A DNA stretch of 64,000 nt, taken from contig JALPQD010000087.1 of the NCBI GenBank assembly GCA_023101885.1, forward strand, positions 4,015,951-4,079,950, in the 5' to 3' direction. Both the position numbers and the translations under genes were made by a program. The notes under the pieces were generated by a model. It ran no database searches, was not told the DNA's origin, and saw nothing but the letters and a program-made list of their open reading frames with translations. Each line of letters opens with the position of its first letter. The first letter of the stretch is position 1. The DNA comes from Typhlomys cinereus (lineage: Eukaryota > Chordata > Mammalia > Rodentia > Platacanthomyidae). Positions 20,759 through 33,230 of the stretch are shown in pieces.

Positions 20759-22740
20759 AGTATTTTTGACTCATAGTTAGTTGAATCCAGGGAAAGGAAC
20801 CAATCTTCCGGAGCATCAGTATGCTGCTCCAAGATGAAGAGAAGAGGGGGGACAAGCTTATTACTGGCTCATCTAGAATTTAAACAAATAAGTTGTCCTC
20901 ACTGAGAATCATTTCCATTTTCATGATCTTAGCCTACAGATAAGATCATGCTTTTTCCTGCCGACCAAAGGGACAAGTGCTTTGGATCCAGGCAAGTTTT
21001 GTTAGAAGCAAACTGAATGTCCCAAGGATGGCAAGCTGGGGCTGTCGCGTGACTTTGGTGACTGATTTTAGGAATCTGAGTGGTAGTAGCCACAGGGCAA
21101 TTAGCAGAGGTCAAAAAAAAAAAAAAAAAAAAAAAAAAACGAGAGCAGATGCTTCACACCGCTGATTGTTAAATAAGACACCAAACATGGAGGACACAAA
21201 AGGACCTGGATGAGCAGGTGAGCAGACACGCTGTCTCTAGCAGGGAGAATGGCAAAGACATGGTCCATATGTAACCATTTCTCTGAATATGAGATGTCAA
21301 TGCACGGCTTAGACAATAACCAAGACACTAGCCGCTTCGCTCTGGCTCTCTTAGGCTGACTTTGGATCTGACTTGCTTTAGAAAGAATTGACGTCTTGAC
21401 CAAAGGCCTACCGCCTTAAGGAATCAGCTCCCTACAGGTGTCTGGGCTACAGCTGTTTGTCTGGCATGCACAGCCAGATGTGCTGACTCTGAGCACAGGC
21501 AGGAAGCAACAAGTGAACTCATGGACCAGCACCAGTACAACACAGCTGTACAGACCACGAATGCAGAGCCAGCTTCAGAACCCAAGTGGCACTGTCCGAA
21601 GAGTGGGCAGCAAGTCTGGAGAATGGAACCTTTCTTTTCTCTGACTTAGAAAGAAAGGGGATTTAAAATTCAAATCTGTCTGTAAAATGCTGTCTAGTAG
21701 GATTTGCTTTTTTGGGGGGGAGGGGCTTGTTGTATTCATTTGTTTATCAGCAACTCAACCTGGCTTCCATATTACCTTCTGAGAACACAAAAAAGAGCCA
21801 GTTGGTTGTGAGTATACACCATTCCTCTGGAATTTCAGATATCTTTGGGTCAGAAAACAAAAATCTGGCAATAAGAGGTAAAAGAAATGACATAAATTCA
21901 CTGTATTCGCATATGAAATGTCAAAGAATAAAAAACTATTGAATCATTATTAACAATAATTTCAATTCTAGAGGGTTTTACAGAATTCTTCTCCCTACAA
22001 TTGTTTTGGGTGCTAATCACTGTTCTTGAAGTGATAGATAAATGATAACACAATGTTCTGCTGCAAGAAGAGACATTCTTTGCCACAGACAAATAGTCCA
22101 AAATTCAGTAAAATAATCAAGTCATAAGACAAGGGTTAGGTCTGTTTCCCAGTCATTTTCAAGATGACAAAACCCAGCAGTCCTACCAGAAAAATGTTCC
22201 CGATTTATTTGAAGCTTAAAAACATCCTGAATAATAAAAGAGTTTGATGAGTTAGTTCTTATTTTAGAAATACTTATTCAATAGGATCTAAGGATTGTTT
22301 CTTCCTTTATTGTGTTCTATGGTTGGGACTGAGGAAGAAAACTAGACTTCGTTTCAAATTTGTGGAATGGTGAAACTAACATGAAAGAGCATTTTGCAAA
22401 AGAAAGAGGCAAAAGCCTCACTGCGTGCTCGGCTTTCTGAAGATAGCAGAGGTTTCGTTCCCGTCTTTAAGTGGCATTGTTTAATCGTCTGTATTGGAAA
22501 ACATCTTTGGAGATTCAAGGAAGATAAAATAACAGTGCAGCTCCAGCTATTTCTTTTTAGGATACTTAGAAGCCAATACTAAAGATGGAAAAATAATAAA
22601 AATAATGAGAGAAGTATAACGTGAAGGGAGCGTCCCATTGTGAAAACAGACACAATCTATTGACTGATGCTTTAGAGCCCAGATGGAGGTAGTCTCCTCC
22701 TGCATGTATAACAGGCTTCTAGAAGGTGCTGGGAGCTTCC
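20759..22740. other. Unique sequence with a poly-A run
   Basis: No gene recognised. A pure A run of about 25 (21115-21139) has no clear SINE body upstream. Short frames on both strands lack support. Confidence 0.4.
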
Positions 22741-22929
22741 AGTTAGGAAAACTTTAGGTGGGGCACAGAGAGACACTGTCATTTATTACGGGAAACTATG
22801 TACTGGAATAAACTGGAGAGAGGAGATAATGAACGTGAGCACTAGCAATGCATTGAGGTGAGCAGAAGGGCGTCTAGGCAAGGACTGTTTAGCCGCCTGC
22901 TACTGCGTGACTTCCCGAGGAGACATGAA

Positions 22930-23255
22930 GCAATGAGTTTATTGGAGTTCCTTGAAGAAGCATGGAGGGGGTTCCTCAAGGAGTATGAGCAGTTCCTTTC
23001 AGGAACATGGGTAAGGGGTTCATTGCAAGAACATGGGCGAGGAGTTACAAGAACATGAAGGAGGGATTCCTTACAAGACTTTGGCTGAATGGATGAACAG
23101 TTCCTCGCTGGAATGTGGCTGAGGAGTTACCCACAGGAGCATGGATAAAAGATTCCTCCCTGCAACAGTGGCTAGGGTTTCCTTGCAGGAGTATGTGGCT
23201 GAAGGGTTCAAACAGGAGTATGGGAAGAGGTCCCTGTGGACACAGGATGGAGATG
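22930..23255. repeat. Diverged minisatellite, unit about 25-33 bp
   Basis: Recurring words in register: 'ttccttgaagaagcatgg', 'ttcctttcaggaacatggg', 'ttcattgcaagaacatgggc', 'ttacccacaggagcatgg', 'ttccttgcaggagtatgtgg'. About ten units, heavily substituted, with no open frame over the full length. Confidence 0.65.
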
Positions 23256-23859
23256 GTCTGGGTCCAGCCTGGCGCAAACAGATCCACTACATCTTCAGTG
23301 TTTCCTCAGCCAAGCCTGAAGGGACGGGAAGGGAAAGGGTAGTGTCTACAAAATCTCAGCTCTCATGGGCCTTTTGCAGCTCTTGGTTATTGATCCAGAA
23401 AATCTCCATCTTCAGACCCATCACCCAACTGCCTCTTTTATGATTATATTATCTCTGTATAAAGATGTTTGTTAGCTTCTTAACTGAGCAGTGATTCCAA
23501 AACACTCCTGAGTGAGTTCAGCACAATTTGGTCTTATTTGGCAGCTGGAGTAAGAAGAATGACCACCATGTTCTCACCTCCCCCCAAAAAAAAGAACATC
23601 AGCAACAACTACAGGGTACACAGCAGCAAGTAAACGCACTATGCCACTCTGTCTGCTACCATGAGAAACTAACACCCACAGGACACAACCTTGACATCTT
23701 TTTTACAGCTTTGTGATCACATCGCTCGTGAGAACCAGGTTGTGGACACCCAAGTAGAAGGGCTTTCTCTCCATCTACATTTATAGGTACCTTAGGGAAA
23801 CAGAAATAGGGTGCCTCAAGGACTCACTGAATGCAACCTAGTGAGACCTCCTATATTTC
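23256..23859. other. Unique sequence
   Basis: Nothing recognised; includes a short poly-A at 23588-23592. Confidence 0.4.
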
Positions 23860-24310
23860 TGGGGTCAATTCTCCCATTTAAATCGCACCCAATAAAATTT
23901 CTAGTGAAATTGGCATATTGTCCCCACAAAAAAAACAGCTGCTTTGTTTCAAAGCATTCATATAAAAAGTATCAATACAAACTTCATAATAACATCAGAA
24001 TGAAGAAGAAACGCCACAAGCAACGCACACATGATAAAACAAGATCATTTCCTATTTTTAGCGTGTGTTTTCATATCAATTGCAACATATTTTTAAACAA
24101 ATATTATTCATTTTTTCCTGAGAGTTATTTTCAAATGCAAATTTCTAAAAACACTCAGGGGCAAGCCTCAGGAGTCTTTCAACTTAATAAATTCCAGCTG
24201 CTTGGGAAAAAAAAGTGATTTATTTTCACCATTTTCTTGGACCTCTCCTGATCGGAGATGTAATTGAATTGGTTCTGAGTTGTATTACAAAAGAAGAACC
24301 CTAAGAGGAT
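23860..24310. promoter_or_regulatory. Candidate conserved noncoding element
   Basis: AT-rich, high-complexity, repeat-free block. It carries a perfect octamer ATGCAAAT (24135-24142), 'cccaataaaattt' (HOX/CDX-like), 'taaacaaatatt' (forkhead-like) and 'catatcaattg'. The 135-codon plus frame through it looks like a by-product of low GC. Conservation cannot be judged from one sequence. Confidence 0.28.
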
Positions 24311-24521
24311 TTGGGAAAGGGGAGCATGAAATGTTTAAAATTGCTTCGTAGTTCATTTGGAGGACAGCCATGTAGGCCTCGAATCTCCCACAGCAATGAA
24401 CCCTGAGTGGGTCCCTCCTACCACGCATCTGCAAACAACAGAAGGGACTCCCACAATGAAACACTGCTGATCATGGAAGAGAAGGCAAAGCAATAGATTT
24501 ACGTATCTTTCAAAGTATTTT

Positions 24522-24816
24522 AAAAATTTTTAATTTATTTATTTTTGCATGTGTTCTTGTGTGTATGTGTGTCTCTGTGTGTCTACGTATAGCAGAGGAC
24601 ACTGTCTGTGTCTGTAGAGACCAAAGAGTGACTTCCAGAATCACCCTGGATTGTGCTACCTCCTCTTTGCTGTGCTCTGGAGTTTCCCAGGCTTTGCCTT
24701 CCAGGGCTGGAACTATAGGCTGCCATCATTTCTGTCTGGGGTTTTAGGTGGGATCTAGGATCCGAACTGATAACCTTCTTTCCAGGAAGCTTAACCCCTG
24801 AACCATCTCTCTAGCC
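24522..24816 (-). repeat. B2-like SINE (older subfamily)
   Basis: Minus-strand copy with the usual body (cttccagggctggaact) and head complement (gaaccatctctctagcc). It is bounded by a near-perfect 13-bp duplication TTCAAAGTATTTT (24509-24521) / TTCAAAGTGTTTT (24817-24829). Confidence 0.88.
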
Positions 24817-24829
24817 TTCAAAGTGTTTT

Positions 24830-25404
24830 GAAGTATCGTAACTACAAGTATTGAAAGTTGAATAGCTCAGCTCCATGTGATTTGCAAAGGCTACAGAAAT
24901 GGTACCAGGAGATTACTCATATCTGCCAACCTATTTCATGTCATGTTAAATTTTACACAACCATGGCAGAAGTATAAAGGAAATAATTAACTCTGATACA
25001 TTTTCTAAACCATCAACCATCAAATCTCACCAGTTTTTTTTTTTCCATTAAGGTCCTTTTTACTGTTCCAACATCTCATCTCAATTTGCTTTGTTTGTAA
25101 ACATCATCAGCAAAAAATGCCCCCTTCTGCTTGAGGATGACATGTAAGAACACGGTCGTTCGTGATAACATTCTTGACACTGTCCAGAGCTCTTGCCACT
25201 CGTGAGAAAGCAGAGATTTAACTCACGTCCAGGAACAGTTGAACAAATAACTCCTCTCTTCCCTTCAAAGGCACCAAAGCCAGGGCACTGGGAGCAGCTA
25301 TTTTAAACTGGAGGAGAAATAATCACACACATTGTTTTTGTTACTGTGGCTTCGCCTCGAGTCTTCTGGCACCGCGGCCAAGAGAAAGGGGCAACTAAGA
25401 GACA
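24830..25404. other. Unique sequence
   Basis: Nothing recognised. Confidence 0.4.
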
Positions 25405-25655
25405 GAACAGGGCTGGGGGGAGGCTCTGTGGCTAAAGCACTTGCCACACAATCCAAAGGACCCAAGCTCAGATCACAGATCTCACATCAAGATCAGTCAG
25501 GCAGTGGTCCATCTGGGACTCCAGCCTTATAAAGGAAAGGCTGGGAGTCCCCAGAGCAAGCCGGAGTGGATGGTCTGGGTTTCATTAGAAACCCAGGCTC
25601 AAAACAATGAGGTAGAGGTGCTAATGAGGATGATTCCCACTTATCACATTCAGAC

Positions 25656-25706
<51 letters not shown>

Positions 25707-25790
25707 CCCACATACAAAAAAGCATATGCATATGTACATACTCCCACACACACATTTGAAACAAAAAGAAGGAGGATAAAATGGTAGCAT
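25405..25790 (+). repeat. B4/B2-like SINE with CA tail
   Basis: Diverged tRNA-like head (gctggggggaggctctgtgg ... acccaagctcagatcac), a body with 'gcagtggtccatctggg', then (CA)n at 25658-25703 and a second CA-poor tail. The body differs from the common B2-like family here; B4-like. Confidence 0.6.
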
Positions 25791-26439
25791 AACAGAATCA
25801 GTAGGGAGACACTCAGCACAGGATGTTCTCTCTTTCTCAACCTCGGAGGTCACAGGGTTCTCTGATCAATTTCAAGAAACTCCAAAACTTGCAAGTAGGA
25901 GGTTTTCCGGGCTCTTACCCATACACACATGAACATGCACACAGATATTTGATACACACAGAGACACATACACATAGTGAATATACACACTCCTGTCCTG
26001 ATTTCTGGTTTAAACCAGCATTTCTTTACCCTAGCTAGAGCCATGAGCCTATAGTCAACTTGAAGCCTTCCTGTCCATGGGCCACAATCCCAATTCCCAA
26101 GGCACAGAGCCCGCACTGTGAAATGCAGTGAAGTTCATGGTTCACGTTGCGGTCCCTCGGGCACAGTGTGTGCCACATGCACAGGTGTGTACCACATGCA
26201 CCACTGCTCCATCCTATAGTTACTGCTGAGACGCCCTCCACACTCTGAATTTCCAACCTTCCCTCCTGCCAAGTCCTGGAAAGTACTCATCTCATCATCC
26301 CTTTCCTGTCTCTGCAGTTTTGTCTTCGCAAGAAAGCATGGCACACAGCCCCTTGAGATGGGCTTCCTACCAGTCTCAAGATCAAAATTTCTTCTGCGTC
26401 CTTCCATGACTTGATAGATTCTAAATTCTAAACTCTCCA
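25791..26439. other. Mostly unique sequence, CA-rich patch
   Basis: 25918-25992 is imperfect ACAC/CACATA, probably a decayed SINE tail. The remainder is unrecognised. Confidence 0.4.
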
Positions 26440-26760
26440 GTGCATCCACTTCCTTGCTGAAGGGTGACCAGATTGTATCTAAGTTTTAGCAATTGTAATT
26501 GACCACCCCTGCTGTGAACACCCCTGCCCCCGTCCCATGTAGGGTTTACCATGATATATGCTCTTGATTCACTGAGTAGTGTCTGTACGTACAGCTGCTG
26601 GATTGTAGGGTTAGGATCTGGTTTAAGTTCGTCAGAAACTTCTTGTCTTCCAAAGCAGTGTCACCATCCATGGGCATGATATGAGAGACCCAAGAGCGTT
26701 AAGATGCTCATTTCATTGTTTAAAGAATTTAAATGATTCAGTACACAACTGCATGTGGTT
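26440..26760 (+). repeat. Old L1M-type LINE fragment
   Basis: The ordered words 'agggtgaccagattgtatct', 'agctgctggattgtagggtt', 'aagttcgtcagaaacttctt', 'ccaaagcagtgtcaccatcc' correspond to the same L1M region as 18900-19130, strongly diverged. Confidence 0.6.
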
Positions 26761-27204
26761 TTCATTAACACCCCGAGTTTCCAGTGTGTGGATACCCAGC
26801 TCCACTGAGATCAGCTGGTTTACACTTTGGAAGAGGTCTGATTGTATTAGCTAACTGGGATCCAGAACCCAGATACGGACTATCAACACTGTTCATCTAA
26901 CCGTCCCACCCACCACGTAAATGCCGCACAGCGACTGCGTTCATGCTCCTGATACTTTTGTAAGGAACATCAGGCTTGTGTTTCAGGACCCACATCCCTT
27001 GAAATGGAGCCATCAGCAAGTGACAGACATCAGCACATAGCAGAATGATTCTCAAACAGCAGTTGTCACTCAGCTCAGTTGCTTTCCAGTCAAAGAAAAA
27101 AACAGGGCTCCTTTCCTTGGGGCACTAGTTATTCACAACTAAATGGGTCTCTGCATCGTTTAAGTCTCTACATAGGAGCAACATTGTAATCTAACAAATA
27201 ATTT
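26761..27204. other. Unique sequence
   Basis: Nothing recognised. Confidence 0.4.
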
Positions 27205-27220
27205 AAAGAGATCAGATTTG

Positions 27221-27507
27221 GGGCTGGAGAGGTGGCTCAGGGGTTAAGCCTCCGCCTTGCAGGCGGAAGGTCCTGAGTTCGGATCCCAGATCCCACGTAT
27301 AGACGCCAGGCGGAAGCTGGGGCGGCCTGCGCTTCTGGTCCTGGTAGGGCGGAGCCTGTGAATCCCGGGGCAGGAGGAGGTGGAGGCGTCCATGGTGGTT
27401 CGCGAATTCGTCCGTGGTTCTACATACACACACACACACACACACATGCGCGCGTGCCGCACATACATATGCACATGCGCACAGCTGAATAAAAAAAAAA
27501 AAAAAAA
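27221..27507 (+). repeat. B2-like SINE, young subfamily, poly-A tail
   Basis: Full-length copy with intact A and B boxes and young-subfamily body. It ends in a pure run of 19 A. Duplication AAGAGATCAGATTTG at 27206-27220 and 27508-27522. It lacks the 'agagtaaacaag' block of the sister copies (small deletion after 'ggggcagg'). Confidence 0.92.
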
Positions 27508-27583
27508 AAGAGATCAGATTTGAAATCCCAAGAAAAACATCAATATATGCATTCCTTTCTCCTGTATAAGTTTCTCAGACACA

Positions 27584-27892
27584 GGGGCTGGAGAGGTGGC
27601 TCAGAGGTTAAGCCTCTGCCTTGCAGGCAGAAGGTCCTGAGTTCGGATCCTAGACCCCATGTATAGACGCCGGGCGGAAGCCGGGGGGGGGGGGCTGCAT
27701 TTCTGGTCCTGGTAGGGCAGAGCCTGTGAATCCCAGGGCAGAGTAAACAAGGAGGAGGTGGAGGCGGTCCATGGTGGTTCCCGAATTCGTCCGTGGTTCT
27801 ACACACACGTACACACACACACATACATACACACACATGCACACATACGTACGTGCACAATTGAATAAATAATAATAAAAAAAATTTTTAAA
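27584..27892 (+). repeat. B2-like SINE, young subfamily, second tandem copy
   Basis: Same orientation as the previous copy and only about 60 bp beyond its duplication. It has its own 16-bp duplication AAGTTTCTCAGACACA (27568-27583) / AAGTTTCTCAGGCACA (27893-27908, one mismatch), so it is an independent insertion, not a tandem duplication. It has a run of nine G in the body at about 27681-27692. Confidence 0.92.
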
Positions 27893-27908
27893 AAGTTTCT
27901 CAGGCACA

Positions 27909-29224
27909 ATTCTCCTGACCCTCCCGCATCTGCTGCCCAGGGGTCAGTACCAGCCCAGTACCAGCTCAGGGGGCAGTAAAAAATTTCAGTTTGGTAACTG
28001 AAAACAAGATAATGATTTCCCACATGAAGCTGAAGAAAATTTTCATATTGGGTTGTTACTTTTGCTGGTTGATGTACTAGGAATATGAAAAAACTTTTCT
28101 TTTTTGGTTAAAACCTGTGTGCCTGTTATTCTAGTGTGAGAGAGGCTGTCCTAGTATGACACTAACTTGCTCTAATTCTCTGCCACTGGGCGAAGCAACT
28201 GGAGCTGCTCCTGAGGGTCCAGGCTTTGCCAGCTGATGTCTGCCAGCTCAGCTGCTTGCAACTTCAAGCTGGTCAACATGGCAGCAAGCTCTCTAAGCCT
28301 CACACTCAGCTGTGCGCGCCTGGCCCCCACAAAACCACACCAACCTCAACAGCTAACGTGCATTCTACCAATGCACCAGCTCCGCCCAGTCTTGCTCATC
28401 CACCGCAACCCAGATTTTAAGCAGGGCTCAGATGTCTGCGCCGACCACGTGCGCCCATTTTGGCTGACTTCGTCAATAATTAAGGCATGTCTAGAAGCCA
28501 ATACGCAAGCAAACTGGGAGAGCCACAAACCGCAAGTCTAAACAACCCAGTCTGCTTACTTCACATGTCTCAAAGAGGGCAAAGGCAACACACCCGCTAG
28601 CCGGAGGCATCCAGTGAACCCAATGTGAGCCCTGGATCACACCAGCACATGCGGAGAATGATATCCCCAGCTGAAAAGCAGCCACATTGCACTAAAAGCT
28701 CATCGGCACCTTTGGGATCTGACCTGCTCTTCTTTTTCTCACACTCTAAGGGAGAGATGAGGGATGAAGCCCAAGAACATGAAATCCCAGGCTTAGCTGT
28801 CCTTTAAAATGAGGTTTCTGACAAGTGAGAGAACAACAGAGTTGTACAAACGCAGACCCAGAGTCAGTCTCTGTCTCAGAATAGCTTGGCTCGGGATGGA
28901 TGCAGGGCCGCATCCCGGCCCGGCCCTGCCCGTCTGCACGCTCAGTGGAATCCCGTGCACAGCAAGAGGAAGACACCTCTCCACTCCAGACTGGGTTGTT
29001 CCAGGCCAATTAATTCAAACAGAACCTTGGGTGGGACCCAAACACCAGTAACCATGGCTGGTTCCAGGTCCTGGTCAAGTTCAGGAGCTGCAATGGACCC
29101 CTGCTTCTAAGACCTCCCCCACTGACACGACCATCAGGACAGCTGCCAATGCCAGGACTCCCCGGCATTGTCCTCAGTTTTGTCGGGCTGAGTAAATAAA
29201 CTGCCTTTCCATTTTTTCTCTTTT
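27909..29224. other. Unique sequence
   Basis: GC-richer than the surroundings at 28200-28560 and 28880-28990 but without a CpG cluster. Overlapping short frames on both strands; none supported by splice sites. No repeat recognised. Confidence 0.4.
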
Positions 29225-29405
29225 TTAGCTTCTGTTTATCTTCGTTGTGCGTGCGCGTGTCTGTGCACATGGGCACAGGTGCTGTACAGCAACAGATGGA
29301 CATTAGAGAACAACTGCAGGGCATCAGTTCTCTTCTTCTGAGGATCGGATTCAGGACCCCCAGCATGCGCCTAAAGGGCCTTAAACTTCTCCACCATCTT
29401 GTGAT
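29225..29405 (-). repeat. B3/B4-type SINE
   Basis: Minus-strand words 'gtgtctgtgcacatgggcac', 'gagaacaactgcagggcatc' and 'ggatcggattcaggaccccc' match the tail and B-box side of B3/B4 elements. Confidence 0.65.
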
Positions 29406-29665
29406 CCCGGAAACTAAATTTCTAACCAGTCCCCAGAACAAATCAATGCTGCTTACCTGAAGACCAAATTCCTGAGAAAGTCTTAGAATTCTCCTGAGAA
29501 TTGGCAACGCCTATGCCGCCTAGGACTTCTCCTTCCATCTGCAGAAGAACATAGAACTAGTTCTTCTCTGACCATACCATGCTGCCCACAAGCAAAGTGA
29601 TGTTCTTCCAAATGAGAAAGTTCTGGGAAAGCAGTTTCCCGACATGTGTAACCAATGTCAGGTTT

Positions 29666-29678
29666 TCTTTAATGTTTT

Positions 29679-29729
<51 letters not shown>

Positions 29730-29943
29730 TATTGTATCAGAGGATACTGCATATCTCTGTGGAGGATCAACCATGACTTCAGGAATCATCTTGAATCTAC
29801 CTTTTATTTGCTCTTCCCACCAGGTCCAGAAGTGCAGGCCACTGCCATTTCTATCTGGTGTTTTTAAGTGGGACTTGGGATCTGAACTCAGGACCTTTTG
29901 CTTATGAGGCAGAGTCTTAATCCCTGAGCCATCTCTCCAGCCC
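29666..29943 (-). repeat. B2-like SINE (older subfamily)
   Basis: Minus-strand copy: (TG)n 29684-29722, body with a shortened middle ('ttgctcttcccaccaggtcc'), head complement 'gagccatctctccagccc'. A 10-bp duplication TGTCAGGTTT occurs at 29656-29665 and 29948-29957. Confidence 0.88.
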
Positions 29944-29957
29944 TCAGTGTCAGGTTT

Positions 29958-31839
29958 ATAATAAATAAATGACTCACAACCTGCCTTCTGACCCACCACT
30001 TTGCTTTTGGTTATTTTAATCATACACTGTCAGCCATGGGCCAAGGATAATAGGTGAAAAATCCCAGCAATAAGTGAGTGTAAAGTTGAAGGCTGTTCTG
30101 AGTGGCATGGTAGAAACTCTCAATGCCCCACCTCCTTATCTCTAACAGATCTGTACTGTGTAGACTACTCGTTTTCAGACACTTCGTGTCTCTTGCTTAT
30201 TGGAACAACAGCTGGGGTATCACAGAGCTTGTGTTGAATGTTTCACTTAATACCGGCTCACAGCACAGCAGTGATGATTCAGGAAGTCTGATAAGCCACA
30301 GAGAAATTTTAAAGTGCTTCCTTCCAGTTACAGTGAATGTTCTCAGGGGAAGAGAATTCATAAGTGGGAGAAACTAAGGTTACAGTAAGAGCAAACCATC
30401 CTCTAGCGAAGGCTTCATGGGTGGGCTTTGGTGTTCCTGGTGTGTCACACCCAAGGAGAGTTTAGAACCTGCCCCTAGAGACAAGGACAAGACAAGCACT
30501 GCTGTGCTGTGAAAATTACACAGCAGCAGCCTACAGATGTGGGGAGCCCGGACATCAGGCATCCTGAGTTCCTGGCGACCTAGGCACCCAGAGTGCCCAG
30601 GAGTGCCAAGCCTCATGGGGCAGATGGTAAAGCTCTGGGTGTTGATGCTCAAGGGGTCTGTGCAGATGTGCACCCCCGGGAGCTACTGCCCGCCGTGCAT
30701 GGAGATTCCACTCTCTAAAATTCAAGGTTCACATCATTTGCTCCCCTGTGGAGGATGGGGTCAGAGCGGGTGTGTGCAATTCATCCCTCATGCTTCCTAG
30801 GGGCCAGTACCAGCAGGAGGGTGAGGGAAGGGTTAGAACTCTCCCACATCTGCTAGACAATCTTTCACAAATGCCGTTTCCTGTCCTTTCCCTGTGACCA
30901 GGACGCTTGCCGTTCCTGGCTCACACCACGTTGCTTCAGCATTTAGAACCACGAGTGGTAGATGAGCCAAGCGACCCAGGGGTCAGACTCGCCTGAAGTG
31001 CTCTAATGCCCTGATTCTCCTCTTGCCGTCGGCACACTGTGCCCATTTGGAAAGAATGCAGCACCGCCTCTCGCGTAACGGTGGGCTGTGAAAGGAAGTG
31101 GGCCCTGAAATGCCTTGGTGTTGAGCAATTTGAGAAAATTTGAAAGCTTTTCTCCCAAAGCTACAAAATGCCCTAAAAGTATCTAATGGCTGGATGCCAC
31201 ACCAGATCGCACACGAGTCTCCTTAACCATCAGACACGTAGACATGGAAAAATATCTGTCTGTAATCACCAAGCCGTTCCTGCCACTTCAAAGGACTCTA
31301 TTGCTCCTGTGGAAGCTGAAGTTATTTTCACTCAAGTAAGTCCAGTCCGACGATATCTTCACTAAAAAGCTGGAGCCCACCCGTAGAAATTACAGAAAAG
31401 CGTTGCTGTGTGCCCGAAACGTGTCTGATTGTATATAAATAAAATGTAGGGCCCTCATATGGAGGGTCGCCTTTGGGTGGGAAATCGAGAAGAAAGTACA
31501 ATTGTGCCAATGCTGGCAACATGATCTCTCCCCCTGTCGGGGTGATGGTGGGAGGCATGTTGCTGGAAGGACAGACAGTCACAGAGTCACACACTCACCC
31601 CCCCCTTGGTATTGGTGGCAGCAACGTCTTTGTTTCCCTGGCTTCTGAAATCTTGGTTCAGAATCAGAGACCAGAGTTGTGGCTGCTGCCCACAGAGAAG
31701 ATTCACCCATGTACTATGATTCTCACAGTGAACAGCTGCTTTTTAGCGAGAAATCACCATCAGTAATTAGCAGATCCCATGTTAGGTGGTGGCACTAAGT
31801 CTCTACCCCTACTCGCCTTTGTCTTCTCTAGGCATCGAT
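29958..31839. other. Unique sequence, 1.9 kb
   Basis: No repeat recognised. Frames at 30123-30377, 30537-30800 and 31473-31766 (plus) and 30380-30673 and 31328-31594 (minus) have no convincing splice pairs. A poly-C run lies at about 31601-31608. Confidence 0.4.
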
Positions 31840-31840
31840 C

Positions 31841-32109
31841 TGTGTGTGTGGGGGGGTGTGGTGTGGTGTTTATACCAGTGGGTGCTTTGGGCATGTCTGT
31901 GGAGGCCTAAGGGTGACATCAGGATTCATCCTGGATTGCTCTACCTCATTACTGCATTGCTCTGAGTTTTCCCAGGCTCCACCTTCCAGGGCCAGTATTT
32001 CATACTGCTGTCCTATCTGTCCGGCCTTTTTATGTAGAATCTGGGGATCTGAAGTCGGGGTCTTCTTTGCCTGTGAGGCAAACCCTTTACTGAGCCATGT
32101 ACCCAGCCC
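31841..32109 (-). repeat. B2-like SINE (older subfamily)
   Basis: Minus-strand copy: decayed TG/GGG start, 'gtgacatcaggattcatcct', 'ttgctctgagttttcccagg', 'cttccagggccag', head complement 'actgagccatgtacccagcc'. Confidence 0.85.
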
Positions 32110-32164
32110 CTGATTTTTAGTATTCAAATTATTTACAAGAATATGCATTCCACCATGTATAACT

Positions 32165-32325
32165 AAAGTCTTTCTTTTTTTAATATTTATTAGAGAGAGA
32201 AAGACTTAGGAGCCATGGAAAAGGTCAAAGGACAAGTCAAGAGTCAATTCTTTCCGGGGAATTTCCAGATCCGGGGGATCCGTGCTCACCAAACTTGGAG
32301 CAGGCATCTCACCAGCCCTCGCGTA
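32165..32325 (-). repeat. B4-like SINE
   Basis: Minus-strand words 'aaggtcaaaggacaagtcaa', 'gatccgtgctcaccaaactt' and 'gcaggcatctcaccagccc' fit the B-box and head complement of a B3/B4 element. Confidence 0.55.
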
Positions 32326-32984
32326 TGCTCTTCGTTACTCTCCTGAACTTATGTCACCTCCTGGTTTTGTAAAGCTCAAATCTCAAAGTCATCTCTGCTC
32401 TCAATGAAACGGCCATGCCGTATTGGCTATTTCTCCCAACAATAAGATGCCGTCTCTATGAGAACCACTCTCCACTAGGTCATCCAGTAGGCTTGTAGTG
32501 AGCATGTGCTGAGTGTCTACTACTCATTGTAGCAGCAGATGGGGCAACAAGCAAAGCAGCCACGGTAAACTCACAGTCATCAGGCAATTGGCTTCTAAAG
32601 GACATATTTGATCATCGATGTTTCTTAAATACACTCTGTAACAACAGGATGAATTTATTTCAAGTTATTTTATAACTGTGGTGAGAAGATTCTACAATTG
32701 AAGAGCCTTTGCCTGGTGTCTAGAATGATTGTTCTTTCAAATCACTTTTTCTTCAGCCTCACTACTTGCCTTTCATTTCTGACTCTTGGTCTGAACCCCA
32801 TGAAGGCAGATAATGAAATAGTTGCTAATTTATTTCCGTCTCTTCTTAAGATTGTGAGCTTTGCTTAGCTTCAGAAAAATGAGCTTTCTTGTGTATCTCT
32901 TAATGTTTCTCTGCACTCAGTCAGTAAGTACCGAGTGCCAAGGGGCTGAGTGTCTAAAGTCACTGCTTCTCTGAAGTATAAAGA
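32326..32984. other. Unique sequence, possible MIR/L2 trace
   Basis: Around 32490-32590, 'gtgctgagtgtctactact' and 'gatggggcaacaagc' faintly recall MIR/L2. The remainder is unrecognised. Confidence 0.3.
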
Positions 32985-33230
32985 TATGTTGGATGGATTG
33001 ATAAAATGGATAGATGGTGGATGAATATGTGGGTGGATGGTTGATAGATGGATAGATGTGTGGGTAGATGGAAAGATAAGTGGATAGGTGGGAGGACAAA
33101 AAGATAGATGAATGGGTGAGAGGATGGATGAATGGATGATGGATAGAAGGATGGATGGATGGATAGATGGATGGATGGATAAATGATTGATGGATAACAG
33201 ATAGGTAGATAGATGGACATCAAGGAAAGC
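32985..33230. repeat. GGAT/GATA tetranucleotide microsatellite
   Basis: About 245 bp of imperfect (GGAT)n with GATA interruptions. The Ser/His/Ile-rich frames it yields are artefacts. Confidence 0.95.

Noticed and set aside
27221..27295. tRNA-like sequence with A and B boxes
   Set aside because: It is the head of a SINE with a full body and tail, not a functional tRNA gene.
29010..29507. 165-codon minus-strand frame
   Set aside because: It crosses a minus-oriented SINE (29225-29405) and has no splice or promoter support.
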